From positions 1 through 55,150 of the forward strand of contig JABMPJ010000012.1 in assembly GCA_013203785.1 (NCBI GenBank): a stretch of 55,150 bases of DNA, given 5' to 3'. This document shows, piece after piece, positions 1-9,317 of this stretch (within the stretch, counting starts at the first letter, position 1; each line of letters starts with the position of its first letter). Both the position numbers and the translations under genes were made by a program. Under the pieces are notes generated by a model that searched no databases, was not told the DNA's origin, and worked only from the letters and a program-made list of their open reading frames with translations. The DNA is from Lentisphaerota bacterium (GTDB taxonomy: Bacteria; Verrucomicrobiota; Kiritimatiellia; UBA8416; JABMPJ01).

Positions 1-100
1 TCCTTCGGATCCACTACCCTGCACCAAATCGCAGATGCACCCAGCCCTCCCCAGCTCTGCACCTCCGCACCACTTCTTGAGAGAGATACCCGGTCTCCAA

Positions 101-126
101 GACTTCCGACTTCCGACTTCCTCCCT
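101..126. repeat. short tandem GACTTCC repeat
   Basis: Tandem copies of a GACTTCC-like heptamer lie just upstream of the first gene. They are simple low-complexity sequence of the same flavour as the tract at 7869-7918. No function can be assigned. Confidence 0.5.
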
Positions 127-139
127 CTCCTGCTATAAC
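111..139 (+). promoter_or_regulatory. possible extended -10 promoter, nearly leaderless
   Basis: A TGCTATAAC motif (extended -10, hexamer at 134-139) lies seven bases before the ATG at 147. A weak -35 (TTCCGA, 111-116) sits 17 bp upstream. Transcription would then start at or next to the start codon, and no Shine-Dalgarno sequence is visible. The -35 matches poorly, so this is tentative. Confidence 0.25.
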
Positions 140-146
140 TTGCGCC

Positions 147-2471
147 ATGAAGGCATCACGGTATCCCTACGCTCTGCAAATAGTATTCCTTCCGCTTCTG
201 CTTCTTTGCTCCTGCCGACAGTCGCCCCCGATACCCACCGTCCCCATCACCCTCGAATCGCTCGTCCATCGCATAGCCGATGTTGATACCTTTGCCGAGC
301 GCCCGCTCGGAAACTCTTTCCTCCTCTCCTCCTATGACCCCAGCGGCGGCAACATGGACTGGTCCGTCTGGAAGCAGACCAATCCCAGCGGCCGCATCAC
401 GCTCCTCGATGTCGACGGCCCCGGCTATATCTCCCGCATCTGGATCGCCAGCTTCTATGCCGAACGTTGGCTCTTCTTCTTCGACGGCGAGACCACGCCT
501 CGACTCGATCTCACCCATGCACAGATGTTCGGCGGCACGTTTCCCTTCCGCCCCCCCCTCGCAGGCCACTCCGGCGGCGGAAGCTACTGCACCGTTCCTA
601 TCCCCTTTGCCAAACATCTGCGGATCGAGATCGTGCCTTCCCGCCTCCAACCCAACGACCGCAACTACTACCACATCAATTACACCTTAGCCGCCACTGG
701 CCACCCAGCAGACTCCTGGCCGATCACACTCTCACCCGCTCAAAGTAATGCCGTTGTTCTCGCAAACGAGACACTTGACGCGGACCGTGATGCCATGTCC
801 GCGCTTGCCACCGCCTTGCCCCAGAATAGCCAGATCCGCTCGCTCTCACCCGGTGCCCACACGGACATTCTTAACCACAGCGGTAGTGGCACAGTGAAGG
901 GGCTCACCATCCGAATCACAGATCCGGATCCCAGTGGTCAACTCAAGCATGAGCTACTACGAAACATCAGAATCAAGGCATGGTGGGATGGAAGCAAGAC
1001 CCCCAGCATGGACACCCCGCTGGGTGACTTCTTCTGCAATCCCTTCTATACAAGAGAGTTCTCCGCTCTGGCCCTGGCCCGACTCGACGACACATTTGTC
1101 TGCCGCTTCCCAATGCCATTCAAAAAGAACGCCCGTATCACACTAGAGAACCACAGCACGGTACCCGTTCAGTTTCAGGTGGGCACGGATGTGTTAGAAC
1201 GTCCGAAGCAACAAGCTACTCGGTATTTCCACGCCAACTGGGCCGCCTCATCCACCTCAGGCCAGCCCCTCACCATGCTCAACGCCACCGGAGCCGGCCA
1301 CTATATCGGCTGCTTTCTCACCGCCATCGGCCAGGACGGCTCCTGGACCATTCTCGAGGGCGACGAGTATGTGCTTCCCGATGAAGGCAGACAGCCGGGA
1401 CAGTACGGTACCGGACTGGAGGACTACTTCAACGGAGCCTACTACTACACCAGTCTCTTCGACCTTCCCTACCACGGCCTGATTGAAAAGGGCGCCATGC
1501 GTACCGACCAGTACCGCTTCCACGGCCTCGATGCGGTGGACTTTGAGGACTCCCTCACCATCGGCATTGAGTTTGGCGACCGGAATCATGCCCAGGGATA
1601 TATGTCGAGCGTCGCCTACTGGTATGCCGACGCGCCTCAGGATTGCTCTCTTCCGCCAGCGCAGGAGCCTCTCCTCGCTCGCCCCCCCGACCGCTTCGAA
1701 CTCCCCGGCCTCATGTCCATGCTCTTCACACTCGAGCGGGAAGGCCTCTGGGCCGATGCCGCCACGCGTTGCGACTTCTTCGCCGCCCGCTACGCCCGCT
1801 ATCCCTGGGCCGATCTTCTCCGGCTTCGTGCCGCGGCCTATCGAGAGAAGACGTCCGGAATCGAAGCCGTACGCGCACTCTACGAAGCACTCACCCAGAG
1901 CCCCCACCCCGCTGCTGCTCAGCAAGCGAAGGACCTCCTCTGGCTCCATGAGAAGGAAACCAACGCCCTCCTCGGCTACCACATGCGGGGCAAATACAAG
2001 CTCTGGCTGGACGGCGTAGAAATCGCCACCGGCAATTCAAAAGCCAAACTCGACGTTCGGCGCCTGAGCATCCAACCCGGCAGGCATACATGGGAAGTCG
2101 ACTTCGAGCCCAATATACAGGGCAGTCTACTCTCACTCTGCCTGCGCACGAAATGGGGGGATGTTGTCTCGTCAGGACCATGGGAGACGATCGATATCGA
2201 GAAGATGGTCGGAGCGGAACCACCCGAGACATTCCTGGGGCGCTATTCCCTGCCCAATATGACGGTATGGCAGTTCGAACCCAATGCCTATGTGGGCATG
2301 CAAAGCGGCGTGCAGGTCGTGCAGCTGTGGTTCTTCTCTCATCCCCGACCCTACGCAAAACGGATTCGACTCAAACAATCATGGGATCTCAAGCAGGCAT
2401 CAGCGGCCACCGCCCCGACGGAAGCGCCTGAGCGGTCAGAAGAGGAACTCAAAGCCCACGCTATCAACTAA
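147..2471 (+). CDS. DUF2961 / GH172-family secreted lipoprotein
   Basis: This 774-residue protein has a hydrophobic N-terminal signal ending in L-C-S-C (Cys23). That is a near-canonical lipobox, so it is probably a membrane-anchored lipoprotein. The body carries DUF2961 hallmarks: DGPGYISRIW near residue 90 and GTGLEDYFNGAYYY near residue 421. DUF2961 proteins are now glycoside hydrolase family 172, which includes difructose-anhydride and arabinofuranan-type activities; the substrate here cannot be read from sequence. The C-terminal ~200 residues look like a carbohydrate-binding or beta-sandwich extension. The ATG at 147 is the only start that keeps the signal peptide. The gene converges with the next one across a repeat element. 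Confidence 0.85.
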   Translation: MKASRYPYALQIVFLPLLLLCSCRQSPPIPTVPITLESLVHRIADVDTFAERPLGNSFLLSSYDPSGGNMDWSVWKQTNPSGRITLLDVDGPGYISRIWIASFYAERWLFFFDGETTPRLDLTHAQMFGGTFPFRPPLAGHSGGGSYCTVPIPFAKHLRIEIVPSRLQPNDRNYYHINYTLAATGHPADSWPITLSPAQSNAVVLANETLDADRDAMSALATALPQNSQIRSLSPGAHTDILNHSGSGTVKGLTIRITDPDPSGQLKHELLRNIRIKAWWDGSKTPSMDTPLGDFFCNPFYTREFSALALARLDDTFVCRFPMPFKKNARITLENHSTVPVQFQVGTDVLERPKQQATRYFHANWAASSTSGQPLTMLNATGAGHYIGCFLTAIGQDGSWTILEGDEYVLPDEGRQPGQYGTGLEDYFNGAYYYTSLFDLPYHGLIEKGAMRTDQYRFHGLDAVDFEDSLTIGIEFGDRNHAQGYMSSVAYWYADAPQDCSLPPAQEPLLARPPDRFELPGLMSMLFTLEREGLWADAATRCDFFAARYARYPWADLLRLRAAAYREKTSGIEAVRALYEALTQSPHPAAAQQAKDLLWLHEKETNALLGYHMRGKYKLWLDGVEIATGNSKAKLDVRRLSIQPGRHTWEVDFEPNIQGSLLSLCLRTKWGDVVSSGPWETIDIEKMVGAEPPETFLGRYSLPNMTVWQFEPNAYVGMQSGVQVVQLWFFSHPRPYAKRIRLKQSWDLKQASAATAPTEAPERSEEELKAHAIN

Positions 2472-2502
2472 TCGTCTGCCAGCCCCAAGCCACCGCCGAA
2501 AA

Positions 2503-2630
2503 GGAACCACCGATGAACACCGATAGGGACGCGACTCCTTCCGTCCAGGATTTCAGCCCTCCCCCATCTGTGTTCATCTGTGTTCACTTTGTCCTCCATA
2601 GCCTTTGGCGAAGGACGGATCCGTGGTTCC
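2503..2630. repeat. dispersed inverted-repeat element, copy A
   Basis: The element begins GGAACCACCGAT and ends ATCCGTGGTTCC, so its ends are imperfect inverted repeats. Inside, the right arm has two copies of TGTGTTCA-TC, followed by a segment reading TCCTCCATAGCCTTTGGCGA that recurs in copies B and E. It fills the gap between the GH172 gene and the convergent GT-C gene. Short reading frames in it are artefacts. Confidence 0.85.
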
Positions 2631-2660
2631 ATCCCTCTTAACGCACAGCGATGCCGACGG

Positions 2661-4247
2661 TTACTCCGCATCAAACAACAGTACCGGACCGTTCATGCTG
2701 GATCGCTTACCCGGTGTGTTGAACCGAGTGGAGAGATAATCGATCGTCTCCTGCGACATCTTCTCTTTCAGCGAGACCACCGCCCTCAACCGCATTCCCT
2801 CGGCCGCAATCGCCTTCTCCATCGCATAGAATTGTTCGTTCTGGAATCGGTCCAGCGTCGCCGCGCCACTTTCCGTTCGTGTCTTACGCTGCATTAGATA
2901 GGCATACCGGGATGTCCATCCCTCGTCCGGCGTGAATATCATCACCACATCTCGCTTTTGATCGGTGACCTGCTTGATGTAGTTGGCCAGGTTGAAGAGG
3001 TTCTGGTAGACCGCCGGCTTCCGCTGCGTGCACTGGTAGTAATAGGTCTTCGAGTACCCGATCAAGAGCAGCAGGCAGAAGCCAGGCACCACGATAAACT
3101 TCGTCAACCGCCGATAGCCCTGCCGCTCCATCAGCGAAATGAACGGCAGCACAACGAAAAAGCAAAGCCCCCCCGTGACCGCCATCTGGTAGTAGTCGTG
3201 GTGCTGAAACACATTAAAGAACACCAGTGGCGTCGAAAGGGCAGACAGGAGGATGGCGCCGCCCAGAAGCAGCCGTCGCCCCGATGCCACCCACCATGAG
3301 AGTATGACCCCAAGCACAAAGGTAGCGCCGAATGCCCCTAACAGTGGCGAGATCCCAATGAACCACCCATTAAAGTGCAGCAGCGCGCGCTCCCACAGAC
3401 TGCGATCCATCCGCTGCTCCCACGTACCGTAGTTCCAGCGGTGCTGGCCATCACTCGTCGAGACCAATGGCTGGTAGGGATGGCGCGATTTGATACCGTC
3501 AGCGTAGTGGGTCCAGAGCCATACCACCGCAATTGAGATCAGAACCAAGACGGCACCCCTGATCACAAATACCACTATTTCACGACGATTGCGCTGCGGC
3601 CAGACAGCCATCATAAAATGTTTCAGGTATATGAAAAAAGCGGCGACCAGAAAGATGATGTAGGTCGTGGGCTTCACCAGACCAGCCAGGCAGCCCAGCA
3701 GGATGGCAAGGACGTGATCCGTGACCCGCTTCTTCTCGATCGACCGGATAAAGAACCATAAGAACCACGTCCCGAGGCAGAGCACGGTCGTCTCGATCAT
3801 GAACGCCCGGGCCCAAAACAGATGGACGGGATTGACGAGGACCAGACAGAGAAAGAGCCAGGCCCATTCAGCCTTCTTGAACACATGCCTCGCCACCAGC
3901 CAAGCGGCAGGCAGTGCCGCCAGAAAGAAAAGGACACTGATCAATCGACCCGTCTGGTCCAACGGATACCCCGTCGCCATGTGCACGCTGGCCACGACCC
4001 ACTGGTAGAGCGGAAATTCGAGGGGGATCGACCAGGGCGGGCCCAGGACCGGCAGTTGATAGGCTAACTGGAATCCCTCCTGCACAACCCAATAGCTGGC
4101 CAGAGCCGTCTGCGTCTGCCTGAAATCGTGGTGGTCCAGGATCGGGAGATTCCACCCCTCCGTCACAAACCAGAGGTGCGCGCCGAAACAGAGTACGAAG
4201 AGTCCAAAAAAGTACCGCTTGTCCTCAAACAGAGTCTTAATGTTCAT
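2661..4247 (-). CDS. GT-C (GT39/ArnT-like) membrane glycosyltransferase
   Basis: A polytopic membrane protein of 528 residues with about ten hydrophobic segments. After the first membrane segment comes GWNLP..HHDFRQTQTA, an acidic motif in the first periplasmic loop typical of GT-C enzymes that transfer sugars from polyprenyl-phosphate donors. The start at 4247 (MNIKTLFEDK) was chosen because the upstream in-frame extension lies in repeat DNA. It is a clear paralogue of the gene at 38279-39925, sharing GPPWSIPLEFPLYQW, TGYPLDQ-GRL and LVKPTTY. It is the last gene of a minus-strand glycan block, downstream of a GT2 that could supply its lipid-linked donor. Confidence 0.75.
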   Translation of the reverse strand: MNIKTLFEDKRYFFGLFVLCFGAHLWFVTEGWNLPILDHHDFRQTQTALASYWVVQEGFQLAYQLPVLGPPWSIPLEFPLYQWVVASVHMATGYPLDQTGRLISVLFFLAALPAAWLVARHVFKKAEWAWLFLCLVLVNPVHLFWARAFMIETTVLCLGTWFLWFFIRSIEKKRVTDHVLAILLGCLAGLVKPTTYIIFLVAAFFIYLKHFMMAVWPQRNRREIVVFVIRGAVLVLISIAVVWLWTHYADGIKSRHPYQPLVSTSDGQHRWNYGTWEQRMDRSLWERALLHFNGWFIGISPLLGAFGATFVLGVILSWWVASGRRLLLGGAILLSALSTPLVFFNVFQHHDYYQMAVTGGLCFFVVLPFISLMERQGYRRLTKFIVVPGFCLLLLIGYSKTYYYQCTQRKPAVYQNLFNLANYIKQVTDQKRDVVMIFTPDEGWTSRYAYLMQRKTRTESGAATLDRFQNEQFYAMEKAIAAEGMRLRAVVSLKEKMSQETIDYLSTRFNTPGKRSSMNGPVLLFDAE

Positions 4248-4285
4248 GCCGTACTTTCTCCAAAACACTGCACCCCTCTTTAGAT

Positions 4286-4432
4286 GGAACCACAGATACA
4301 CACCGATAAACACAGATAGGGACTCGTCTCTTCCCCGTTTGGGCGTTCAGCTCCCAGCATCTTCCCCCATCCGTGTTCATCTGTGTTCACCTTGTCCTCC
4401 ATAGCCTTTGGTGGAGGATGGATCTGTGGTTT
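4286..4432. repeat. dispersed inverted-repeat element, copy B
   Basis: It begins GGAACCACAGAT and ends GGATCTGTGGTTT. The right arm has tandem TGTGTTCATC units and the CCTCCATAGCCTTTGG segment seen in copies A and E. It lies between two minus-strand glycan genes and in the same orientation as copy A. Confidence 0.85.
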
Positions 4433-5186
4433 AATCTCCCTCTCCCTCGACACACGGCCTCTTCTGATAGTCCCCCACAGAGAGCCACTTCTCGATCAGG
4501 CAGTAGAAGATTACGAACCAGTATCGGCTCCCCATTTCCTTGATCCTGAGTTTTGATTCGCCGTGTTTCCGGTTATACCACCGGTTGGGTAAGACGGTAT
4601 AACTGTAGCCCCGCACGATCGTCTTGAGAGGCAACTCCACGGTCAAGTTGAAGTGATGACTCAGGAATGGCTTCAACCCCTCTAGCGTGTCACGCCGGTA
4701 GAGCTTGAAGGCATTGGTCGTATCGGTATACCGACTTGCAAAGAGCAGACAGATCAACCCGTTCGTAATGCGATTCAAAATCAACTTGGGCCAAGGGTAG
4801 TCAATCACCTTACCTCCCCGGGCGAACCGATTGCCAAATACCGCATCGTACCCCTCTTCTGCCTTACGGAAGAAAGCCACCAGATCATCCGGGTCATCCG
4901 ACGCATCGGCCATATTCACGGCCACGTACTCGCCCAGTGCTACATCGATACCGCGCCGCACGGCAAGGCCATACCCGTTCGGGGGACTGTTCGTCACGGT
5001 GCGCAGCGATGGAATCTCGGCGGCCAGCTCTCGAAGGATGTCTGCCGTAGTATCGGATGAGTTGTCGTCTATAACAACCAGCTCGTGCGAGATCTCCGCT
5101 TTTTGTAGCGTGGCGTAGAGGCCGCGCAACGTCGCGGCAATGACACCCTCTTCATTGTGGGCGGGAATCACAACGGAGAGCTTCAT
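4431..5186 (-). CDS. family 2 glycosyltransferase (polyprenyl-phosphate sugar synthase type)
   Basis: A 251-residue GT-A enzyme. It opens with [11 protein letters not shown], then has [11 protein letters not shown] (nucleotide-sugar binding) and [11 protein letters not shown], where the DxD-like acidic metal site lies. It resembles dolichol-phosphate mannose synthases and probably charges a polyprenyl phosphate for the GT-C enzyme next door. No C-terminal membrane segments are evident, unlike the GT2 at 40092-41030. The ATG at 5186 overlaps the stop of the preceding epimerase gene (ATGA), which implies translational coupling. Its stop lies at the edge of repeat copy B. Confidence 0.85.
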   Translation of the reverse strand: MKLSVVIPAHNEEGVIAATLRGLYATLQKAEISHELVVIDDNSSDTTADILRELAAEIPSLRTVTNSPPNGYGLAVRRGIDVALGEYVAVNMADASDDPDDLVAFFRKAEEGYDAVFGNRFARGGKVIDYPWPKLILNRITNGLICLLFASRYTDTTNAFKLYRRDTLEGLKPFLSHHFNLTVELPLKTIVRGYSYTVLPNRWYNRKHGESKLRIKEMGSRYWFVIFYCLIEKWLSVGDYQKRPCVEGEGD

Positions 5187-6247
5187 ACCGCCCTCTCCTG
5201 CGTGGCCGTGACGATCTCCTGCATGATCTCGCGAAGCCCATACCGGTACTCCCAATCGGGATAGTGCGACCGAAATTTGCTGACGTCACTGATCCACCAC
5301 ATGTGATCACCGATCCGATTCTCGTCACTATAGGTCCATTTCATCTCGCGCCCGCTCAAATCCTCGCACAGTCGGATACCCTCCAGCATCGAGCAGTTGG
5401 AGTGGCGTGAGCCGCCAGCATTATAGACCTCTCCGGGACGCGGATGCTGGATGAAATGCCAGAACATATTCACGAGGTCATGACTGTGAATGTTGTCCCG
5501 CACCTGTTTGCCCTTGTAGCCAAATACCGTGTAGGGCGCACCCGTAACCGCGCACTTGGCCAGATAGGCCAAGAAGCCGTGGAGCTGTGTGCCCGAGTGG
5601 GCCGGCCCCGTCAGACAGCCGCCACGAAAGACCCCTGTCTTCATCCCAAAATAGCGGCCATACTCCTGTACCAATACATCTGCGGCCACCTTGGAGGCCC
5701 CAAACAGGCTGTGTTTGCACTGATCAATACTCATCGACTCATCTATGCCGTGCTGGGCGTAACGGTGAGAGGCATCAAGCTCCCAACGCGTTTCCTGCTC
5801 CACCAGTGGCAGATTGTTCGGCGTATCGCCGTAGACTTTATTGGTTGAGGTGAACACGAAGACGGCCTCCGGGCAGTGTTTCCGCGTGGCCTCGAGCAAT
5901 GTCAGCGTCCCATTGGCATTGACCGTAAAGTCCTTGACCGGATCCCTCGCGGCCCAATCGTGGGAAGGCTGGGCCGCTGTGTGAATAACGGCCATGACGT
6001 GACCGGCGTAGCGGCTGAACAGGGAGCCCATCGCCTGAGCGTCACGAATATCTGCGTCAACGTGCTCGTAACCGGTCAGATCCGCCTCAAGCCGTTTGCG
6101 ATTCCAAGCCGTCGAGGCCTCGGCCCCAAAGAACTCGGCCCTCATGTCGTTGTCCACGCCAACAACATCCATCCCTTTTGAAGAGAAGAAGCGAGTCGTC
6201 TCCGACCCGATCAACCCCGCCGCCCCAGATACAATGACTACACTCAT
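5183..6247 (-). CDS. NAD-dependent epimerase, CDP-paratose 2-epimerase-like
   Basis: A 354-residue extended SDR. The Rossmann motif is [10 protein letters not shown] at the N-terminus, followed by [12 protein letters not shown], typical of a clade often annotated CDP-paratose/CDP-tyvelose 2-epimerase. The catalytic YxxxK appears as FGASK (Phe for Tyr). I recall this replacement as conserved in the clade; if so it is not damage. The start at 6247 gives the Rossmann fold at the very N-terminus, and upstream sequence is repeat copy C. The sugar substrate is not certain. A second epimerase of the same broad family is just upstream at 6389-7450. Confidence 0.75.
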   Translation of the reverse strand: MSVVIVSGAAGLIGSETTRFFSSKGMDVVGVDNDMRAEFFGAEASTAWNRKRLEADLTGYEHVDADIRDAQAMGSLFSRYAGHVMAVIHTAAQPSHDWAARDPVKDFTVNANGTLTLLEATRKHCPEAVFVFTSTNKVYGDTPNNLPLVEQETRWELDASHRYAQHGIDESMSIDQCKHSLFGASKVAADVLVQEYGRYFGMKTGVFRGGCLTGPAHSGTQLHGFLAYLAKCAVTGAPYTVFGYKGKQVRDNIHSHDLVNMFWHFIQHPRPGEVYNAGGSRHSNCSMLEGIRLCEDLSGREMKWTYSDENRIGDHMWWISDVSKFRSHYPDWEYRYGLREIMQEIVTATQERAV

Positions 6248-6258
6248 GGCAATATAGA

Positions 6259-6373
6259 AAACCACAGATGAACACCAATGAACACAGATAAAGAACTCAA
6301 CTCGCTTTCTGCACGGGTCAAAATACCCAACACCTCCCCCCATCTGTGTTCATCTGTGTTCATCCGTGGTTCC
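6259..6373. repeat. dispersed inverted-repeat element, copy C
   Basis: It begins AACCACAGATGAACACC and ends CATCCGTGGTTCC, with two TGTGTTCATC units in the right arm. It lacks the CCTCCATAGCC segment of copies A, B and E. It separates the two epimerase genes, which would otherwise form a tight operon. Confidence 0.8.
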
Positions 6374-6388
6374 ATCCCTCCCCATTCC

Positions 6389-7450
6389 CTATCCCAGAAT
6401 CGGCCGCAGATCCTCACGGTGCTCGCAGATCCAATCATGAACATCCGTCAAGATGCCCTCAACCCCGCGCGTCGGACGCCATCCCGTCGCCGCGCGAACC
6501 TTCGCCGTATCGGTCACGTACCAAGGCACATCACCGGGACGATCCCCCTTCTCTACACCCATCTCGATCGATCTACCCGAGATTTTCTCGCACCAACCCG
6601 TCAGCTCCTGCAAGCTCACCGAACCGTCCAAGCCCCCACCGACATTATAGACAGCGCCCTTGTGTTCTGACAGATTCTCGATCTGTAGCCTGAGCAAGTC
6701 GGCCAGGTCCTCCGCGTGCAGAATATCCCGCACCTGCTTCCCCGTGCCTCTATATCCAATATAGCTCAGCGTGCCACCGAACAGATGCCGCGCCATCCAC
6801 AGCACCACCACGCCCTGGTCCACCTTGCCCATCTGCCATGGCCCCGTCAGCACGCCACAGCGATTGACCACAATCGGCAGGTCAAACATCTCCACATACT
6901 CGGTGATCAATAGTTCCGAGGCCAACTTTGTAGCGCCGTAGAGCGAGCGCGCCCCCTCGAGGGGGAACGATTCGGCAATCCCAGCTTCAGAGACCCCTTG
7001 CCCTGTGAAGCCAGCCGGCAGAACGAAGCGCGACTCTGCCTCCTCCAGCGGTAGGCCCCCAAGTGCACCGAATGGATACACCCGGCTGGTCGAGAGAAAC
7101 ACCATTCCCGCCCGCGTCCGGCGGCAGAGCTCCAGACAGTTGTACGTCCCCATCAGGTTCGTGTGGACCACATAATCCGTCCCGCCATCCCGACCAGCCA
7201 ATACCGACGGCTCCGCCGAACACTCCACAACCACGTCCACATCCCCAAACTGAAGATCCTCCGGCTTCCGCACATCCCCGCTCACAAACTCCACGCCGGC
7301 CGCTTCCAGCCGTGGCAGATTCAGCTCAGAGCCCCTCCGCCTCAGGTTATCCAGCGCGATGATCCGTGCCTGCGGCCAGAACACCCGAAATGCCAGACAG
7401 AGATTCGACCCCACAAACCCCGCCCCGCCTGTCACCAAAAGCGTCTGCAT
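6389..7450 (-). CDS. NAD-dependent epimerase/dehydratase, CDP-paratose 2-epimerase-like
   Basis: A 353-residue extended SDR with the Rossmann motif VTGGAGFVGSN, then ALDNLRRRGSELNL, which is characteristic of RfbE-type CDP-paratose 2-epimerases. The YxxxK motif is intact (YGATK). It would interconvert or modify a nucleotide-activated deoxyhexose in the cytoplasm for surface-glycan assembly. With the divergent homologue at 5183 it forms an epimerase pair transcribed toward the GT2 and GT-C genes. CDP-glucose pathway genes that would make the 3,6-dideoxy substrate are absent from the window, so the exact substrate is open. Confidence 0.75.
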   Translation of the reverse strand: MQTLLVTGGAGFVGSNLCLAFRVFWPQARIIALDNLRRRGSELNLPRLEAAGVEFVSGDVRKPEDLQFGDVDVVVECSAEPSVLAGRDGGTDYVVHTNLMGTYNCLELCRRTRAGMVFLSTSRVYPFGALGGLPLEEAESRFVLPAGFTGQGVSEAGIAESFPLEGARSLYGATKLASELLITEYVEMFDLPIVVNRCGVLTGPWQMGKVDQGVVVLWMARHLFGGTLSYIGYRGTGKQVRDILHAEDLADLLRLQIENLSEHKGAVYNVGGGLDGSVSLQELTGWCEKISGRSIEMGVEKGDRPGDVPWYVTDTAKVRAATGWRPTRGVEGILTDVHDWICEHREDLRPILG

Positions 7451-7497
7451 ACTTCTCCTGACCTCAGCACTGATCCATCATTCACAAAGACAAGATG

Positions 7498-7530
7498 AAA
7501 CCACAGATCAGCCATAGAGAGGGACTCCTC
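7498..7530. repeat. left arm of repeat copy D
   Basis: AAACCACAGATCAGCCATAG followed by AGAGGGACTCCTC matches the left arms of copies B and E. The corresponding right arm is found at 7791-7845, about 260 bp away, because other DNA including a palindromic element lies between them. Confidence 0.6.
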
Positions 7531-7658
7531 AATCAAACCATCTTCCAAAGTGTAATCCGGAGCCAGAAAGGTAACAAAGCTCTTTTCAAGTCTCAAGGAC
7601 TGGATATCGGTTCCAGCGCCGAAGAATCGGCGCAGGTGTCAGGGGAGTGGGTGATTGG

Positions 7659-7790
7659 GTAGGGCGCGGCGTCCCCGCCGCGCCGGGCGCATGATCCGGC
7701 GCATGGCCGGAGACAGGAGCCAGTGTGCTATTTTACTGTCGCAATCATGCGCATTCTTTGCACACGGCGCGGCGGGACGCCGCGCCCTAC
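7659..7790. repeat. 132-bp MITE-like palindromic element (GTAGGG...CCCTAC)
   Basis: The left end is GTAGGG-GCGCGGC-type sequence with a 7-bp stem (GCGCGGC/GCCGCGC) around the loop GTCCCC. The right end (7766-7790) is the reverse complement with one base missing from the loop. Inside the ends, GCGCATGAT at 7688 pairs with ATCATGCGC at 7744. No reading frame of substance is present. It abuts the right arm of repeat copy D, so it appears to have inserted into an older repeat. Confidence 0.7.
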
Positions 7791-7845
7791 CATCTGTGTT
7801 CATCTGTGGTTCCTCCCCTGCCCTTGGGGAAGCACGGATTTGTGG
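7791..7845. repeat. right arm of repeat copy D
   Basis: CATCTGTGTTCATCTGTGGTTCC is followed by a CCTTGGGGAAGCACGG segment and ATTTGTGGTTCC. It matches the right arms of the other copies, with a diverged middle segment. Confidence 0.7.
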
Positions 7846-7861
7846 TTCCTCTCCTCCCTTC

Positions 7862-9229
7862 TCATCCGCCGACCTCTGACCTCCGACCTCCGACTCCAGT
7901 CCCCCGACTCCAGTCCTCATCCTTCAACAGATAGCCAGCAAGCCCGTAAAGAGGGATGATGTCAATGCTGTTGATCGCGCCGAAGTTTTCCAGAGATGTC
8001 CTTATGCCCAATCCGACATCCCGGTCTTTCATGAACATGTGCATGCTCTGCATGCTTCCACTGCCCCCGGATTTGACTTCTATGGGGAGCACTTCCGCGC
8101 CATGTTGTATGACATAATCTACCTCTGCATTGCTCTGCCGAGCTTCCCTGTGCCAGTAATACAGTTCGCGTGGATTACGAGGATCGCTGTTGGCACGAAG
8201 TTCTTGTGCAACGAACGCCTCCGCAACAGCGCCTCGGTTAATGACATCGAAATCACTCGTGACCAACATGGGCGCTAAGTCCAGCCCCAGAATCCGTTGA
8301 TGGAGACCCACATCTAGCAGAACGGTCTTGAATCGCTTCGGATGAACTTGAGCTCCCAACAGCAGGCCTCGGGCATCGCTGTGATAAACGCGGTATGCAA
8401 GCCCCGCCAATACCAAAAGGTCTAACGCTGACTTTATGCTTTCTGCTCGAACATCCGGACCAACCTTCGAGTACTTGAACTTACTTCCCGACTGAAACAC
8501 AATGGATTCAAGTACATCATTGAGGCGCGCAGCGGGAATGCGGTTGTGGTATTTGGAGAAGTCGTCCCGGAGGGTGCGCAGCAGATCGTTCAGCACGTTC
8601 TGGCATTCCCGGATGCTCCCCGTCCGCACGAATTCTTTCACGACTTGTGGCATACCACCGATCATCATGTAGTTCTTCAGCTGCTCCACAAGGCGCACAT
8701 GAAAAGCGGCCAAGAGAGGTCTTGAAGGCGTGGCTTCCCGCACCTCATTCCACAGCCCCCCTTCATGCGCTGCTTGCAGGTACTCATGGAACGTCATGGG
8801 GAACATGAACAGCGATGTAATGCGGCCTACGCCATATGACGGAATATCTTCAAGCGCAAATTCGAGCAGAGAACCACAGGCCACGACATGAAGTTCCGGA
8901 AGTTTCTCATAGAAGAAGCGAAGTGATCTGAGCGCATCAGGGCATGCCTGTATCTCATCGAAGAAGAGAAGTGTCTTGCCGGGCACGATCCTGGTGCCGA
9001 AATAGTTTTGCAGCTTCCGAACAATGCCTTCCGGATCGAGAGAACCCTCAAAAAACACCCGAATCTCCCCAAGCTCCTCAAAATTCACCTCCAGGTAGGA
9101 GTCAAATGTTCGGGAAAGATGCCGCACGGCGTAAGTCTTCCCCACCTGCCTTGCTCCGCGCAAGAGCAAGATCTTCCTGCCTGCGGAACTTGCCCACGCT
9201 TCAAGATGCTGGAATATGAACCTTTTCAT
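7862..9229 (-). CDS. AAA ATPase with DUF4143 domain
   Basis: A 455-residue predicted ATPase. Walker A is GARQVGKT (residues ~25-32), Walker B is LLFFDEIQ, and the C-terminal half carries the DUF4143 region ending in a nuclease-like EVDYVIQHGAEVLPIEVKSG motif. These proteins are common, patchily distributed accessory genes of unknown cellular role. The last ~13 residues (GTGVGGRRSEVGG) are encoded by the simple repeat at 7869-7918, so the natural stop has been replaced by readthrough into repeat DNA. A second family member, only distantly similar, is at 35802-37037. Confidence 0.85.
   Translation of the reverse strand: MKRFIFQHLEAWASSAGRKILLLRGARQVGKTYAVRHLSRTFDSYLEVNFEELGEIRVFFEGSLDPEGIVRKLQNYFGTRIVPGKTLLFFDEIQACPDALRSLRFFYEKLPELHVVACGSLLEFALEDIPSYGVGRITSLFMFPMTFHEYLQAAHEGGLWNEVREATPSRPLLAAFHVRLVEQLKNYMMIGGMPQVVKEFVRTGSIRECQNVLNDLLRTLRDDFSKYHNRIPAARLNDVLESIVFQSGSKFKYSKVGPDVRAESIKSALDLLVLAGLAYRVYHSDARGLLLGAQVHPKRFKTVLLDVGLHQRILGLDLAPMLVTSDFDVINRGAVAEAFVAQELRANSDPRNPRELYYWHREARQSNAEVDYVIQHGAEVLPIEVKSGGSGSMQSMHMFMKDRDVGLGIRTSLENFGAINSIDIIPLYGLAGYLLKDEDWSRGTGVGGRRSEVGG
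7869..7918. repeat. GACCTCCGACCTCCGACTCC low-complexity tract
   Basis: Tandem imperfect units of a 7-9 bp GACCTCC/GACTCC motif. It overlaps the 3' end of the ATPase gene and supplies its glycine/arginine-rich C-terminus. Confidence 0.7.
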
Positions 9230-9278
9230 CTCTCTTTCAGGCTCCTGGCTACTTTGAATGGGTAGAGGAGAGATTCTG

Positions 9279-9306
9279 ACAGGATCAACAGGATCAAGAG
9301 GATAGG
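9279..9306. repeat. left flank repeat (AGGATCAACAGGAT type) of the GxxExxY cassette
   Basis: Three GGATC-type units ending in AGGATAGGG. The reverse complement of the tract at 9775-9802 reads the same way with TCTACA for TCAACA. The two tracts therefore form inverted flanks around the GxxExxY gene. Confidence 0.7.
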
Positions 9307-9317
9307 GAGCATTGATA

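Noticed and set aside
2468..2674. Short frames across the repeats containing [12 protein letters not shown] peptides (also near 6244, 7639, 10090)
   Set aside because: They are translations of the dispersed TGTGTTCATC repeat; no start signals or domains, and they appear in several frames.
4248..4313. Longer N-terminus for the GT-C gene starting in repeat copy B
   Set aside because: The extra residues are encoded by repeat DNA and are absent from the paralogue at 38279.
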